Assembly: GCA_964495465.1 (NCBI GenBank)
Contig: CAZBWE010000050.1
Coordinates: forward strand, 1-17,514
Source: CAZBWE01 sp964495465
GTDB taxonomy: Bacteria; Planctomycetota; Phycisphaerae; Sedimentisphaerales; Anaerobacaceae
Reading direction: 5' to 3'
DNA length: 17,514 nt
Both the position numbers and the translations under genes were made by a program. Positions 7,496 to 14,504 of the stretch are shown piece after piece (the stretch's first letter is position 1; each line of letters opens with the position of its first letter). The notes under the pieces are model-generated. The model was not told the origin of the DNA, searched no databases, and worked only from the letters and a program-made list of their open reading frames with translations.

Positions 7496-7932
7496 TGTCC
7501 GATACCCGTTGCCGGAGTGATACTGATTGTGAATGTTTTCCCCTGAGCGGAAACAGTCAACTGTGAATTACTTCCGGTCTTTAAATTGCCAAGCGGGCCG
7601 AACTGAAAACTTGTCCCGCCGGAACAGGAGATTTTCGAATCTATTGAGAAAGTGCCGTTCGGGATTGTTGTCCCATCGCTCAGGTCAACTATCTCGTAGG
7701 TTGAGCCGGTCCTGTTTAACGCAAAGCCATCGGTATTGGTTGCGGCGTCGGAAACAGCAAGCCGGCGTGTGCGCCTAAGGTCGGTAACGAGCTTTTGCGC
7801 AACTGTGTCTGCCTGCTTACGATATACGGTGGCAAACTGAAGTCTCGGCACCGCTATAAAGGCCAATGCGCCCAAAATCACGACAATCATAATCAGCTCG
7901 ACCAGTGTATGGGCCTTGCATCTTTTTTTCAT
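7480..7932 (-). CDS. GspH-like minor pseudopilin
   Basis: A 150-aa prepilin starting at ATG 7932. A TTG five codons upstream (7947) is in frame but lies directly after a terminator T-run and lacks a ribosome site, so the ATG is preferred. After MKKRCKA comes HTLVELIMIVVILGALAFIAVPRL, with Glu at +5 but Ala instead of Gly before the predicted cut. A helix LVTDLRRTRRLAVSDA and a Gly/Ser/Thr-rich beta domain follow, the GspH/FimT layout. It is located between the GspG-like gene and the GspI-like gene, its classical position. It lies 110 nt downstream of the major pseudopilin stop, beyond an intrinsic terminator, so its expression presumably depends on read-through. The gene ends inside the next one. 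Confidence 0.82.
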   Translation of the reverse strand: MKKRCKAHTLVELIMIVVILGALAFIAVPRLQFATVYRKQADTVAQKLVTDLRRTRRLAVSDAATNTDGFALNRTGSTYEIVDLSDGTTIPNGTFSIDSKISCSGGTSFQFGPLGNLKTGSNSQLTVSAQGKTFTISITPATGIGQCTEN

Positions 7933-7952
7933 AATGCAAATCCGCAATAGAT

Positions 7953-7979
7953 AAAAAAAGGAACCACCAAGGCGGTTCC
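7953..7979 (-). terminator. Intrinsic terminator after the major pseudopilin gene
   Basis: On the minus strand a stem GGAACCGC/GTGGTTCC (8 pairs, one G-U wobble) closes a CTTG loop and is followed at once by seven Ts. It lies about 64 nt after the stop of the GspG-like gene and about 20 nt before the GspH-like start. This position would cut most transcripts after the abundant subunit and let only read-through reach the minor pilins, fused PilM-PilN and secretin genes. Confidence 0.8.
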
Positions 7980-8042
7980 CCTGTATATAGCCATACGGTC
8001 TTTTGGCTTTTTACACCCCGTGAAAGTGCTTCGATATCCTGA

Positions 8043-8372
8043 TTAGTGGCCGTGGATGGAGCAAGCAACACGGTGGTTAGAACCGTAATAATTATACTCT
8101 CCTCCATCACTCGGGCATTCAGGAGTCTCTGGAAAGTAGTTAGGGTCGTCCAGGAAAGTACTCAGGGTAGGCCAGGAGCCGTCGTTGTCCGCATAATATA
8201 ATTCGACTTGTGTGTTTATCGTCTCAACATTGGTTAGGCATGCCCTGGTCTTGGCGGTATCTGCACTTTGAGACATCCTTGGAATCGCAATGGCCGCTAA
8301 TGCCCCTAAAATTATAACTACGATGAGCAGTTCAATCAGCGTTAGGCCTCTTCTGTTCTTCAATAATCTCAT
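8043..8372 (-). CDS. gspG: Major pseudopilin / type IV pilin-like (GspG-like)
   Basis: A 109-aa prepilin with leader MRLLKNRRG, cut before LTLIELLIVVIILGALAAIAIPRM (Gly at -1, Glu at +5). A helix TAKTRACLTNVETINTQVELYY and a compact C-terminal head DNDGSWPTLSTFLDD follow, and the protein ends in a Cys/His-rich tail around residues 85-109: ECPSDGGEYNYY and VACSIHGH. The head resembles the small GspG or ComGC fold; three cysteines are visible (C45, C85 and C103), the last two probably able to pair. It is the first of the pilin genes after the platform gene, the normal gspG slot. A good ribosome site (AGAAGGGA) precedes the ATG, stronger than elsewhere in the operon, and an intrinsic terminator follows. 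Both suit a highly expressed main fibre subunit. A type IV pilin role cannot be excluded. Confidence 0.88.
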   Translation of the reverse strand: MRLLKNRRGLTLIELLIVVIILGALAAIAIPRMSQSADTAKTRACLTNVETINTQVELYYADNDGSWPTLSTFLDDPNYFPETPECPSDGGEYNYYGSNHRVACSIHGH

Positions 8373-8570
8373 TGTTTTTTCCCTTCTAAAAAAACATTTC
8401 CCCCTGTTAACCCGTTACTCAATCGTCATAAAATATCAGCTACTTTATTAAAGTCAGACGAAAAACGAACTGATAAAACCTGCAATTTAACTCAAAAGAA
8501 TCACACGGCCCACTTAAAGAAATCGTTTTTATCGGAGGTAATAACCTTTTTATCCAAGCACAATCATCAA
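8373..8570 (-). promoter_or_regulatory. Gap upstream of the major pseudopilin; weak promoter candidate
   Basis: This 198-bp non-coding stretch separates the platform gene from the major pseudopilin. The best promoter-like pair I can see on the minus strand is CTGACT (8452-8457) and TATTTT (8430-8435), 16 nt apart, each matching four of six consensus bases. I found no convincing sigma-54 (GG-N10-GC) site. Together with the downstream terminator, a dedicated pilin promoter here would make gspG a separately controlled unit, but the evidence is weak. Confidence 0.28.
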
Positions 8571-9767
8571 CTATTCCAGGTGGCCCATGTAATCGAACAT
8601 AGGCAAATATGCACCCATAAGGATTAATCCTACAACAGTCCCCATAATAACCGTCAAAGCGGGCTCCAATTTCACAAGCAAAGCATTTATTGCCCTGTCA
8701 ATATCCTTATCAAGAAGGTCTGTGCCTTTGTTCAGCATCTCCGGTAATTTACCCACCTGTTCCCCCGAAGCGGCCAGCTGTATGATTATCGGGGGAAAAA
8801 TTGAATGATTTTTAAATGACTTCGCGACAGGACTGCCCGCCTTAATTTCCTTTTTCAACTCCCCTGTAATCTCATCCAGTTTGTGATTATGAGCAACCTC
8901 ACGCGCCACATCCAGCGCATCAATAAACGAAACTCCAACCGAAGCCAGCATTGCGAAGGTGCGCGTAAAATGTGAGACCACAAGCATACGATTCAGCTTG
9001 CCAAAAACAGGCACATTCAGTTTGAAATTATCCCACCATGCTCTTGCCTGTGGATTTTTTAACAGCTGCCGGAATATCATAACCACCGCCGCTGCGACAA
9101 TAATTATTGCCCACCACTTTTCCGTTATAAGAGTGCTCAAGCCGACAAGGGCCCTGGTCGGACCGGGTAGCTGCACATGCACCTGCTTGTATAATTTCAT
9201 AAAAACCGGAATAACAAAAATGAGAAGAAAAGCGATAACCGCAAAACATGTAAGAGTTACTACCACAGGATAAGCAAAAGCCGACACTACCTTTCGTTTT
9301 ATATCCGCCTGTTTTTCCAGATACACAGCGCTCAATTCGAGCGTCGTTCCGAGCCTGCCTGCGGACTCACCGGCCTCAATCATACCGAGAAAGAAATCCG
9401 AGAATATGTGTCTGTGTTTTTCGCAGGCGTTTTTTAAACTCGAACCGGCTTGTATGCTCTGCCTGATGTCGGCGATTACATATTTGAAGGCCTGATTTTC
9501 AGACTGCCCTTCCAGCGTCTCCAAACAGCTCAGTATCGACAGACCGGCGGAATACATCCCTGAAAACTTATACGCAAATGCCACAACTTCCGACAGCTTT
9601 ATCTTGCGGCGCCTCCTTGCTGATGTCTTTTTTTGACGGGCCTTTACGAGTCCATAACCTATTTTGGCCAGCTCCTCCCTCAGAATGTTTACATTGTCAA
9701 TGTCGTTGTATATGCCGGAGAACTTCCTGCCTGTCCTGTCTTTCGCCACATATTGATAGACCGCCAT
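8571..9767 (-). CDS. gspF: GspF/PilC-like inner-membrane platform protein
   Basis: A 398-aa polytopic membrane protein that couples the secretion ATPase to pilin assembly. It has two GspF domains of about 120 residues. The first holds FAYKFSGMYSAGLSILSCLE and MIEAGESAGRLGTTLE; the second holds VSHFTRTFAMLASVGVSFIDAL and LAASGEQVGKLPEML. Each is followed by hydrophobic helices (about 165-195, 215-235 and 370-392). Length is normal for the family. The ATG at 9767 overlaps the gspE stop by one base (TGATG); a GTG at 9770 would add one residue and give a 4-bp overlap. A GAGG motif lies 8 nt before the ATG. It follows the ATPase gene, as in nearly all T2SS and type IV pilus operons. Confidence 0.95.
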   Translation of the reverse strand: MAVYQYVAKDRTGRKFSGIYNDIDNVNILREELAKIGYGLVKARQKKTSARRRRKIKLSEVVAFAYKFSGMYSAGLSILSCLETLEGQSENQAFKYVIADIRQSIQAGSSLKNACEKHRHIFSDFFLGMIEAGESAGRLGTTLELSAVYLEKQADIKRKVVSAFAYPVVVTLTCFAVIAFLLIFVIPVFMKLYKQVHVQLPGPTRALVGLSTLITEKWWAIIIVAAAVVMIFRQLLKNPQARAWWDNFKLNVPVFGKLNRMLVVSHFTRTFAMLASVGVSFIDALDVAREVAHNHKLDEITGELKKEIKAGSPVAKSFKNHSIFPPIIIQLAASGEQVGKLPEMLNKGTDLLDKDIDRAINALLVKLEPALTVIMGTVVGLILMGAYLPMFDYMGHLE

Positions 9768-11470
9768 CACTCCGCCCTCAAATCAATAACCCGCATCATC
9801 TCATCCAACGTCGTCGTTCCAGCGAGAACCTCATCGACAGCGCTTTTATGAAGTGTTTTCATGCCTTCCTTAATTGCCTGCTGCTTTATCTCATCGTCGC
9901 TGCTTCCATCTACAATCATTTTTCTCATCGTCTGAGAAATAGGCAATATCTCGAAAACACCCTTCCGCCCGTGATAGCCGGTATTATAGCAATTGTTACA
10001 CCCCGTCCCACGGTGAAGCTCTATTTTCCTGCCCCGGTGAGACTCACTAAGCAAAAATTTCAGTTCGTCATCTGAAGGTCGATAGGCCTGACTGCAAGTC
10101 GGACAGGTTGTTCTCAAAAGTCTTTGTGCAACCGCCCCCAAAAGCGATGAAGCAACAAGAAACGGCGCTATTCCAAGATTAATCAGACGCGATATAGCCC
10201 CCGCGGCATCGTTGGTATGCAAAGTGCTTAGTACTAAATGCCCCGTAAGGGCGGCGCTGATAGCTATTTCCGCTGTCTCATAATCGCGTATCTCGCCTAT
10301 TAATATGATATCCGGGTCCTGCCGAACTATGCTTCTCAACGCCGATGCAAACGTCAGCCCCGCTACCGGCTTGACTTGAAGCTGAGTTATGCCTTCGAGG
10401 CGATATTCAACAGGGTCCTCAACGGTAACGATATTCCTTTCAGGAGTATTAAGCAGCTGCAGAACCGAATACAGCGTCGTCGTTTTGCCGCTGCCGGTCG
10501 GGCCGGTCAAAAGTATCATACCGTAGGGATTGCCGGCCAGCTCTCGAAATCTTCTGTTATCCTCGGGACAGGTTACAACCGTATCGAGCGACCATTTCAT
10601 AACATCCTTGTCGAGAATCCTTAAAACAATTTTCTCTCCACCCACTCCCGGCAATGACGACACCCTCATATCATACTCTTTGCCGTCGTGCTGCACGGTC
10701 ATATGGCCGTCCTGTGGTATTCTTCGCTCGGAAATGTCCATATCCGCTGTAACTTTAAGATGCGATATTACCGCAAGCTGCACAGACGAAGGTATACTGA
10801 TTGCGTCGTGCAGGATTCCATCTATCCGATACCGCACTCTCATATCCGGCTGCTGCGGCTCAATATGTATATCACTTGCCCGTGCATCAATCGCCCCGTT
10901 TAATATGGAAGAAACCAAATCCGTGACAGGAGCATCCGTAATCTGAAGTGATGCATCTCCGGAATCATCCTTTCCCGCCCCATCTTTGCCGCCTTCTGTC
11001 TTTAATCGCATTGAAGCGATTGCTTGGCGCGTAATATTCTGCACGTTAAAATGATATGTGACAGCTTGTCTGACTGCGCTTTGCGTAGCAGCAAGAGGGA
11101 CCACCTTCAGGCCCGTCCTCATCTCTATTTTGTCCCTGACGGCAAGATTCAGGGGCGAGCTCATCGCCACCATCAGATTGCTATCCTCTTTTCTCACAGG
11201 GATTATATTGTACTGGTTGGCCATCTCATATGTTATCATATGAGCAGCTATGGGGTCCACCATATCCGGTGAAAGGTTTATAAACTCTATCCCGTTGCCT
11301 GCGGCGATAATCCTGACAAGCTGGCTTTCATTTACGAGGTTATCTTTTTTGAGAATACTTATCAGGTTTTGGCCGCTTTTTTCCTGCTCTTCGAGAACTT
11401 TTTGCAGGCTGTTTTTGTCAAGAATGTTCTCTTGAAGGATATACGAGATTATATCTTCCTGATTTTGCAT
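9767..11470 (-). CDS. gspE: GspE/PilB-type secretion/assembly ATPase
   Basis: A 567-aa cytoplasmic hexameric ATPase that powers pseudopilus extension. Residues 1 to about 150 are the T2SSE_N (MshEN-like) region, the region that in many homologues binds c-di-GMP or GspL. The catalytic core carries Walker A GPTGSGKT (323-330), the Asp box around 350 (VTVEDPVEY), Walker B IILIGEIRD (388-396) and the His box HLVLSTLHTNDA (411-422). A zinc-binding tetracysteine lies at C456, C459, C491 and C494, the layout of GspE/PilB rather than of the retraction ATPase PilT. First gene of the minus-strand operon, overlapping gspF. The start is at 11470, where no strong ribosome site is visible. A terminator-like hairpin lies about 115 nt upstream. 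Confidence 0.96.
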   Translation of the reverse strand: MQNQEDIISYILQENILDKNSLQKVLEEQEKSGQNLISILKKDNLVNESQLVRIIAAGNGIEFINLSPDMVDPIAAHMITYEMANQYNIIPVRKEDSNLMVAMSSPLNLAVRDKIEMRTGLKVVPLAATQSAVRQAVTYHFNVQNITRQAIASMRLKTEGGKDGAGKDDSGDASLQITDAPVTDLVSSILNGAIDARASDIHIEPQQPDMRVRYRIDGILHDAISIPSSVQLAVISHLKVTADMDISERRIPQDGHMTVQHDGKEYDMRVSSLPGVGGEKIVLRILDKDVMKWSLDTVVTCPEDNRRFRELAGNPYGMILLTGPTGSGKTTTLYSVLQLLNTPERNIVTVEDPVEYRLEGITQLQVKPVAGLTFASALRSIVRQDPDIILIGEIRDYETAEIAISAALTGHLVLSTLHTNDAAGAISRLINLGIAPFLVASSLLGAVAQRLLRTTCPTCSQAYRPSDDELKFLLSESHRGRKIELHRGTGCNNCYNTGYHGRKGVFEILPISQTMRKMIVDGSSDDEIKQQAIKEGMKTLHKSAVDEVLAGTTTLDEMMRVIDLRAE

Positions 11471-11931
11471 AGTTATATTTCGAGCACAATGTTATACGGA
11501 CTAACAATCACTATCGACACTGCTCAATGAAGACTTAATAAGAAGCTTTCATCCGCCTGATTTGAACGCCCTGCAGGCGGCATAAAAAGACCGATACGAG
11601 AACAATCAATCCCCGTATCAACATCGAAGGACGGCAGAGCTAATGGCCGATAATCCTGTCTGTCTGAAAGACTCCTGATTTGCCGGACTAAAGGCTTCTC
11701 TCGGCACCTTCGTCAGGTCCGTCATCCATATCATCATTTTTTGTCGGTTTGCATAGTTTGGAAAACCGCACAGGATAGCTCACAACACGAATTCAAATAC
11801 TTATATCACTGCATATAAAGCATTCTTTACTAATACTACAATTGGTTTAGGTCGATAGAAAATCGGCGTAGTAACTCCACAGCCAATAAAAAGCAGAAAT
11901 TTTATAAAGACATTTTAAGAAGGAACCTATA
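11471..11931. promoter_or_regulatory. Divergent 461-bp intergenic region with hairpins
   Basis: This gap separates gspE (minus) from the response-regulator gene (plus) and contains no convincing ORF. Visible structures are: a hairpin CCGCCTG/CAGGCGG (11553-11580); a terminator-like hairpin on the minus strand (11584-11621); an inverted pair CGGAC/GTCCG on the minus strand spanning about 11683-11724; and CGGTTT/AAACCG around 11744-11768. It must hold promoters for both directions. A ribosome site AAGGA precedes the plus-strand gene by 7 nt. I did not recognise a known riboswitch family. Confidence 0.5.
11584..11621 (-). terminator. Terminator-like hairpin in the leader ahead of gspE
   Basis: On the minus strand GATACGGGGA pairs with TTCTCGTATC (10 pairs, two of them G-U) around the loop TTGATTG. 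Two further wobble pairs extend it, and TCTTTTT follows directly. It sits 114-151 nt upstream of the gspE ATG. It could end a short upstream transcript or act as an attenuator in the operon leader. The T-run is interrupted once. Confidence 0.55.
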
Positions 11932-12339
11932 ATGTTGGGATTATTCAAGTCAAAAAAGAAAACCTCACAAGCCAGAATACTTATCGTAGATGACGAATCT
12001 GATATAGTCAGCACCATCCAATACCGCCTTAAATTTTGTGAATTTGATGTTATCACGGCCTCCAATGGAAAAGAAGGTTTGGAAAAAACGGCGAACGAAA
12101 GACCTGACCTTATACTGTTAGACATCAATATGCCGGTTATGGATGGCCACGAGATGCTCGAACGTCTCAAAAATCATCCTGACTTAAAAGACATACCTGT
12201 AATAATGCTCACCGCATACAGTGACAAAAGGGATATAGTCAAAGCTGCGGAATTCGGCATAGCAGATTATGTTACTAAGCCGTTTGATTTTACGGAACTG
12301 ATGGAAAAAATATCAACCGCCCTGGAAAAGAAACAATAA
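11932..12339 (+). CDS. Stand-alone CheY-like response regulator
   Basis: A 135-aa single receiver domain preceded by a short basic tail (FKSKKK). The phosphorylation machinery is complete: acidic pair D20-D21, phospho-acceptor D64 in LLLDINMP, T94 in IMLTAYSD and K116 in YVTKPFD. There is no output domain, so it should act by protein-protein contact or as a relay. Located 73 nt before a histidine kinase gene on the same strand, its likely cognate partner, and divergent from the secretion operon. A good ribosome site (AAGGA, 7 nt before ATG) is present. A link to control of the pseudopilus is suggested only by position. Confidence 0.93.
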   Translation: MLGLFKSKKKTSQARILIVDDESDIVSTIQYRLKFCEFDVITASNGKEGLEKTANERPDLILLDINMPVMDGHEMLERLKNHPDLKDIPVIMLTAYSDKRDIVKAAEFGIADYVTKPFDFTELMEKISTALEKKQ

Positions 12340-12412
12340 TGAAAAGCTGACAAAACACCACAGGGGAAAAATCCGCTGAACGAAGAGGTTTTCACAAAAA
12401 GCATAGCTGAAA

Positions 12413-14383
12413 ATGGAATCCGATATTTCAAAATCGTTAAATATACTCATAGTAGAAGACGACATAGTTGACAAAAAATTGCTGCATAAGCTACTATCCC
12501 AATCAGCACTTTCTATTTCGGATGTAAAGTTTGCAGAACGTCTTGATACAGCGCTTGAATTTCTGGACAAGGCAAGTTTCGATATTTTGTTTCTTGACCT
12601 CGGTCTGCCGGACAGCAAAGGGATTGAGTCTTTCAACGCAATAAATACCAGGGCCCCGGATTTACCTGTCATTGTCGTCAGCGGGCTCGACGACGAAGAA
12701 ACGGCAGTTATGGCAGTGAATAAGGGGGTGGCAGACTATCTTGTCAAGGGGCAGGTTGACAGCAATCTGCTGAACCGTGCCGTTCGATATGCCATCGAGC
12801 GCAAGCGGATTAGTAAAATACTCGATGAAAAGCAAAAAAATATAGAGGCAATATTCGACGCCGCTCCCGTGGGTATGATGCTAATCGACAAACATACGAC
12901 AGTTAAACGGGTTAATGACCAAATCAGGCAAATGCTTAACAAGGATTATAAGCAGATTATCAACCAGCGATTCGGTGATGCTCTGGGCTGTATGAACACT
13001 ATAAGCAGCGGAAAAGGGTGCGGAAACAGCCCCGCCTGTGAATTATGTCAGCTCCATAAAGCCATTGATACGATATTGGACTCACAGCAGCCCGTTCACG
13101 AAATCCAGATTCGTCCTACGTTAAAGGTCAACGATAAAAAAATTTCACGCTGGTTCTCTATAAGTGGCGAGCCGGCAATAATAGACGGCGACATACACGC
13201 AGTCATTGCTATTAATGACATTACCGAGCACAAAACGGCGGAGCGCGAACGCCAGTTTGCGGAAAACAAGTACAAAACTATCTTCGAAAATTCTGCGGTT
13301 GCTATCTCGCTGGTTGATGAGAAGGAGCGCCTTATCTCCTGGAACAAATTCATGGAGAATCTGCTGGGTATGAACAGAGAAGATTTGTATCTCAAACCGG
13401 TGAAATCGCTCTATCCCGAGGGGCAATGGCAAAAAATAAGGGAACATAATGTCAGACAAAAAGGAATGCAGCATCATCTTGAAACGAAGATGACGAAGAA
13501 AAACGGGGAATTAATTGACGTTGATGTTTCACTAAGCGTTCTGAAAAATCCGGAAGGCAGGGTTATTGGCTCAATAGGCGTCATAACAGACATCACCGAA
13601 CGCATAAAGGCAGAAAAGGAATTAAGTGAAACAATGGAAATAAAATCGCAGTTTATATCTACTGTTTCACACGAGCTGCGGACGCCTTTGACATCAATGA
13701 AAGAGGCCATTACCATCGTTTCAGATGAAGTGGCAGGAAAAATCAATAAAGACCAAAGTCATTTCCTGGATATCGCAAAAAGAAACATAGACAGACTTTC
13801 CAGATTGATTAACGATGTTCTGGATTTTCAAAAACTCAGCGCCAACAAGATGAAATTCAACATGCAGCAAAACGATATTACAGCAGTTGTAAATGATGCC
13901 TGTCACACAATGACGCCACATGCGAAGAAGAAAAAGGTGGAACTTTCTGTTAAACTTGACGATAATTTGCCGAAAGCCAGGTTTGATAGTGATAAAATTA
14001 TTCATGTCCTCACAAATTTGATTAGCAATGCAATCAAGTTTACACCTGAAAAAGGCCGGATTTCCGTCAGCATTCAACACCAGGGTGAGGATTTGGTTAT
14101 ACGTGTCAGCGATACAGGTTTGGGGATACCCAAAGAGGCCCTTCCAAAAATTTTCGACCAGTTTTATCAGGTTCACCGGCCTGCACAGCAGATTAAAGGC
14201 ACAGGTCTGGGCCTTTCCATCGTTAAAAAAATAGTAGATATACACAACGGCAGAATTGAGGTCGAAAGTGAAGTAAGCAAAGGCACAACCTTTACTGTCT
14301 TTCTGCCATTAACCGCTCCTGTTGCAGAGCATTTACCTGTAGAATCAGATAAGCTCGTGGAACAGACTATAGTTAATAATTAG
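12413..14383 (+). CDS. Hybrid sensor histidine kinase (REC-PAS-PAS-HisKA-HATPase)
   Basis: A 656-aa cytoplasmic kinase with no membrane helices. Residues about 9-130 form an N-terminal receiver (acidic pair D16-D17, acceptor D62, S90, K112). Residues about 140-270 are a PAS domain with an unusual four-cysteine group (C193, C203, C209, C212). Residues about 284-400 are a second PAS domain ending DITERIKAEKE. HisKA follows, with H420 in VSHELRTPLTS. HATPase_c carries the N box (NLISNAIKF, 535-543), G1 DTGLGIP (567-573) and G2 GTGLGLS (596-602). An N-terminal receiver on a kinase suggests that another phosphorelay protein modulates it. It probably phosphorylates the adjacent CheY-like protein. 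The start lacks a clear ribosome site, but an in-frame stop lies 9 nt upstream. The signal is unknown. Confidence 0.93.
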   Translation: MESDISKSLNILIVEDDIVDKKLLHKLLSQSALSISDVKFAERLDTALEFLDKASFDILFLDLGLPDSKGIESFNAINTRAPDLPVIVVSGLDDEETAVMAVNKGVADYLVKGQVDSNLLNRAVRYAIERKRISKILDEKQKNIEAIFDAAPVGMMLIDKHTTVKRVNDQIRQMLNKDYKQIINQRFGDALGCMNTISSGKGCGNSPACELCQLHKAIDTILDSQQPVHEIQIRPTLKVNDKKISRWFSISGEPAIIDGDIHAVIAINDITEHKTAERERQFAENKYKTIFENSAVAISLVDEKERLISWNKFMENLLGMNREDLYLKPVKSLYPEGQWQKIREHNVRQKGMQHHLETKMTKKNGELIDVDVSLSVLKNPEGRVIGSIGVITDITERIKAEKELSETMEIKSQFISTVSHELRTPLTSMKEAITIVSDEVAGKINKDQSHFLDIAKRNIDRLSRLINDVLDFQKLSANKMKFNMQQNDITAVVNDACHTMTPHAKKKKVELSVKLDDNLPKARFDSDKIIHVLTNLISNAIKFTPEKGRISVSIQHQGEDLVIRVSDTGLGIPKEALPKIFDQFYQVHRPAQQIKGTGLGLSIVKKIVDIHNGRIEVESEVSKGTTFTVFLPLTAPVAEHLPVESDKLVEQTIVNN

Positions 14384-14399
14384 CTCGCAAGCGCGCTGT

Positions 14400-14474
14400 A
14401 TGGCAAAAATGCGGAAAATACTTCCAGTTTTACTTGCTGCTTGCCTGTTCATTTCTTGTAATCCCACTTTTTGA
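14400..14474 (+). CDS. Possible 24-aa micro-lipoprotein (or truncated lipoprotein start)
   Basis: An ATG frame of 24 codons encodes MAKMRKILPVLLAACLFISC followed by NPTF. It has a basic start, a hydrophobic core and a lipobox-like FISC, i.e. a complete lipoprotein signal sequence with only four residues after the cysteine. It could be a very small entericidin-like lipoprotein or the leftover 5' end of a larger lipoprotein gene cut before the tRNA-derived segment at 14505. There is no obvious ribosome site. It lies 16 nt after the kinase stop on the same strand. It may also be chance. Confidence 0.3.
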   Translation: MAKMRKILPVLLAACLFISCNPTF

Positions 14475-14504
14475 CTTATAGAGCGTTTTTAACCTGTTGT
14501 GGTT

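Noticed and set aside
7817..8110. A 97-codon minus-strand frame spanning the major pilin end and the terminator
   Set aside because: It reads through the pilin gene and the terminator hairpin in the wrong frame; both flanking pilin genes are well supported.
8373..8570. A sigma-54 promoter for the major pseudopilin
   Set aside because: No GG-N10-GC arrangement with a TGGCAC/TTGC-like core was found on the minus strand.
11471..11931. A c-di-GMP (GEMM) riboswitch upstream of gspE
   Set aside because: I looked for the conserved GEMM core on both strands and did not find it. Only generic hairpins are visible.
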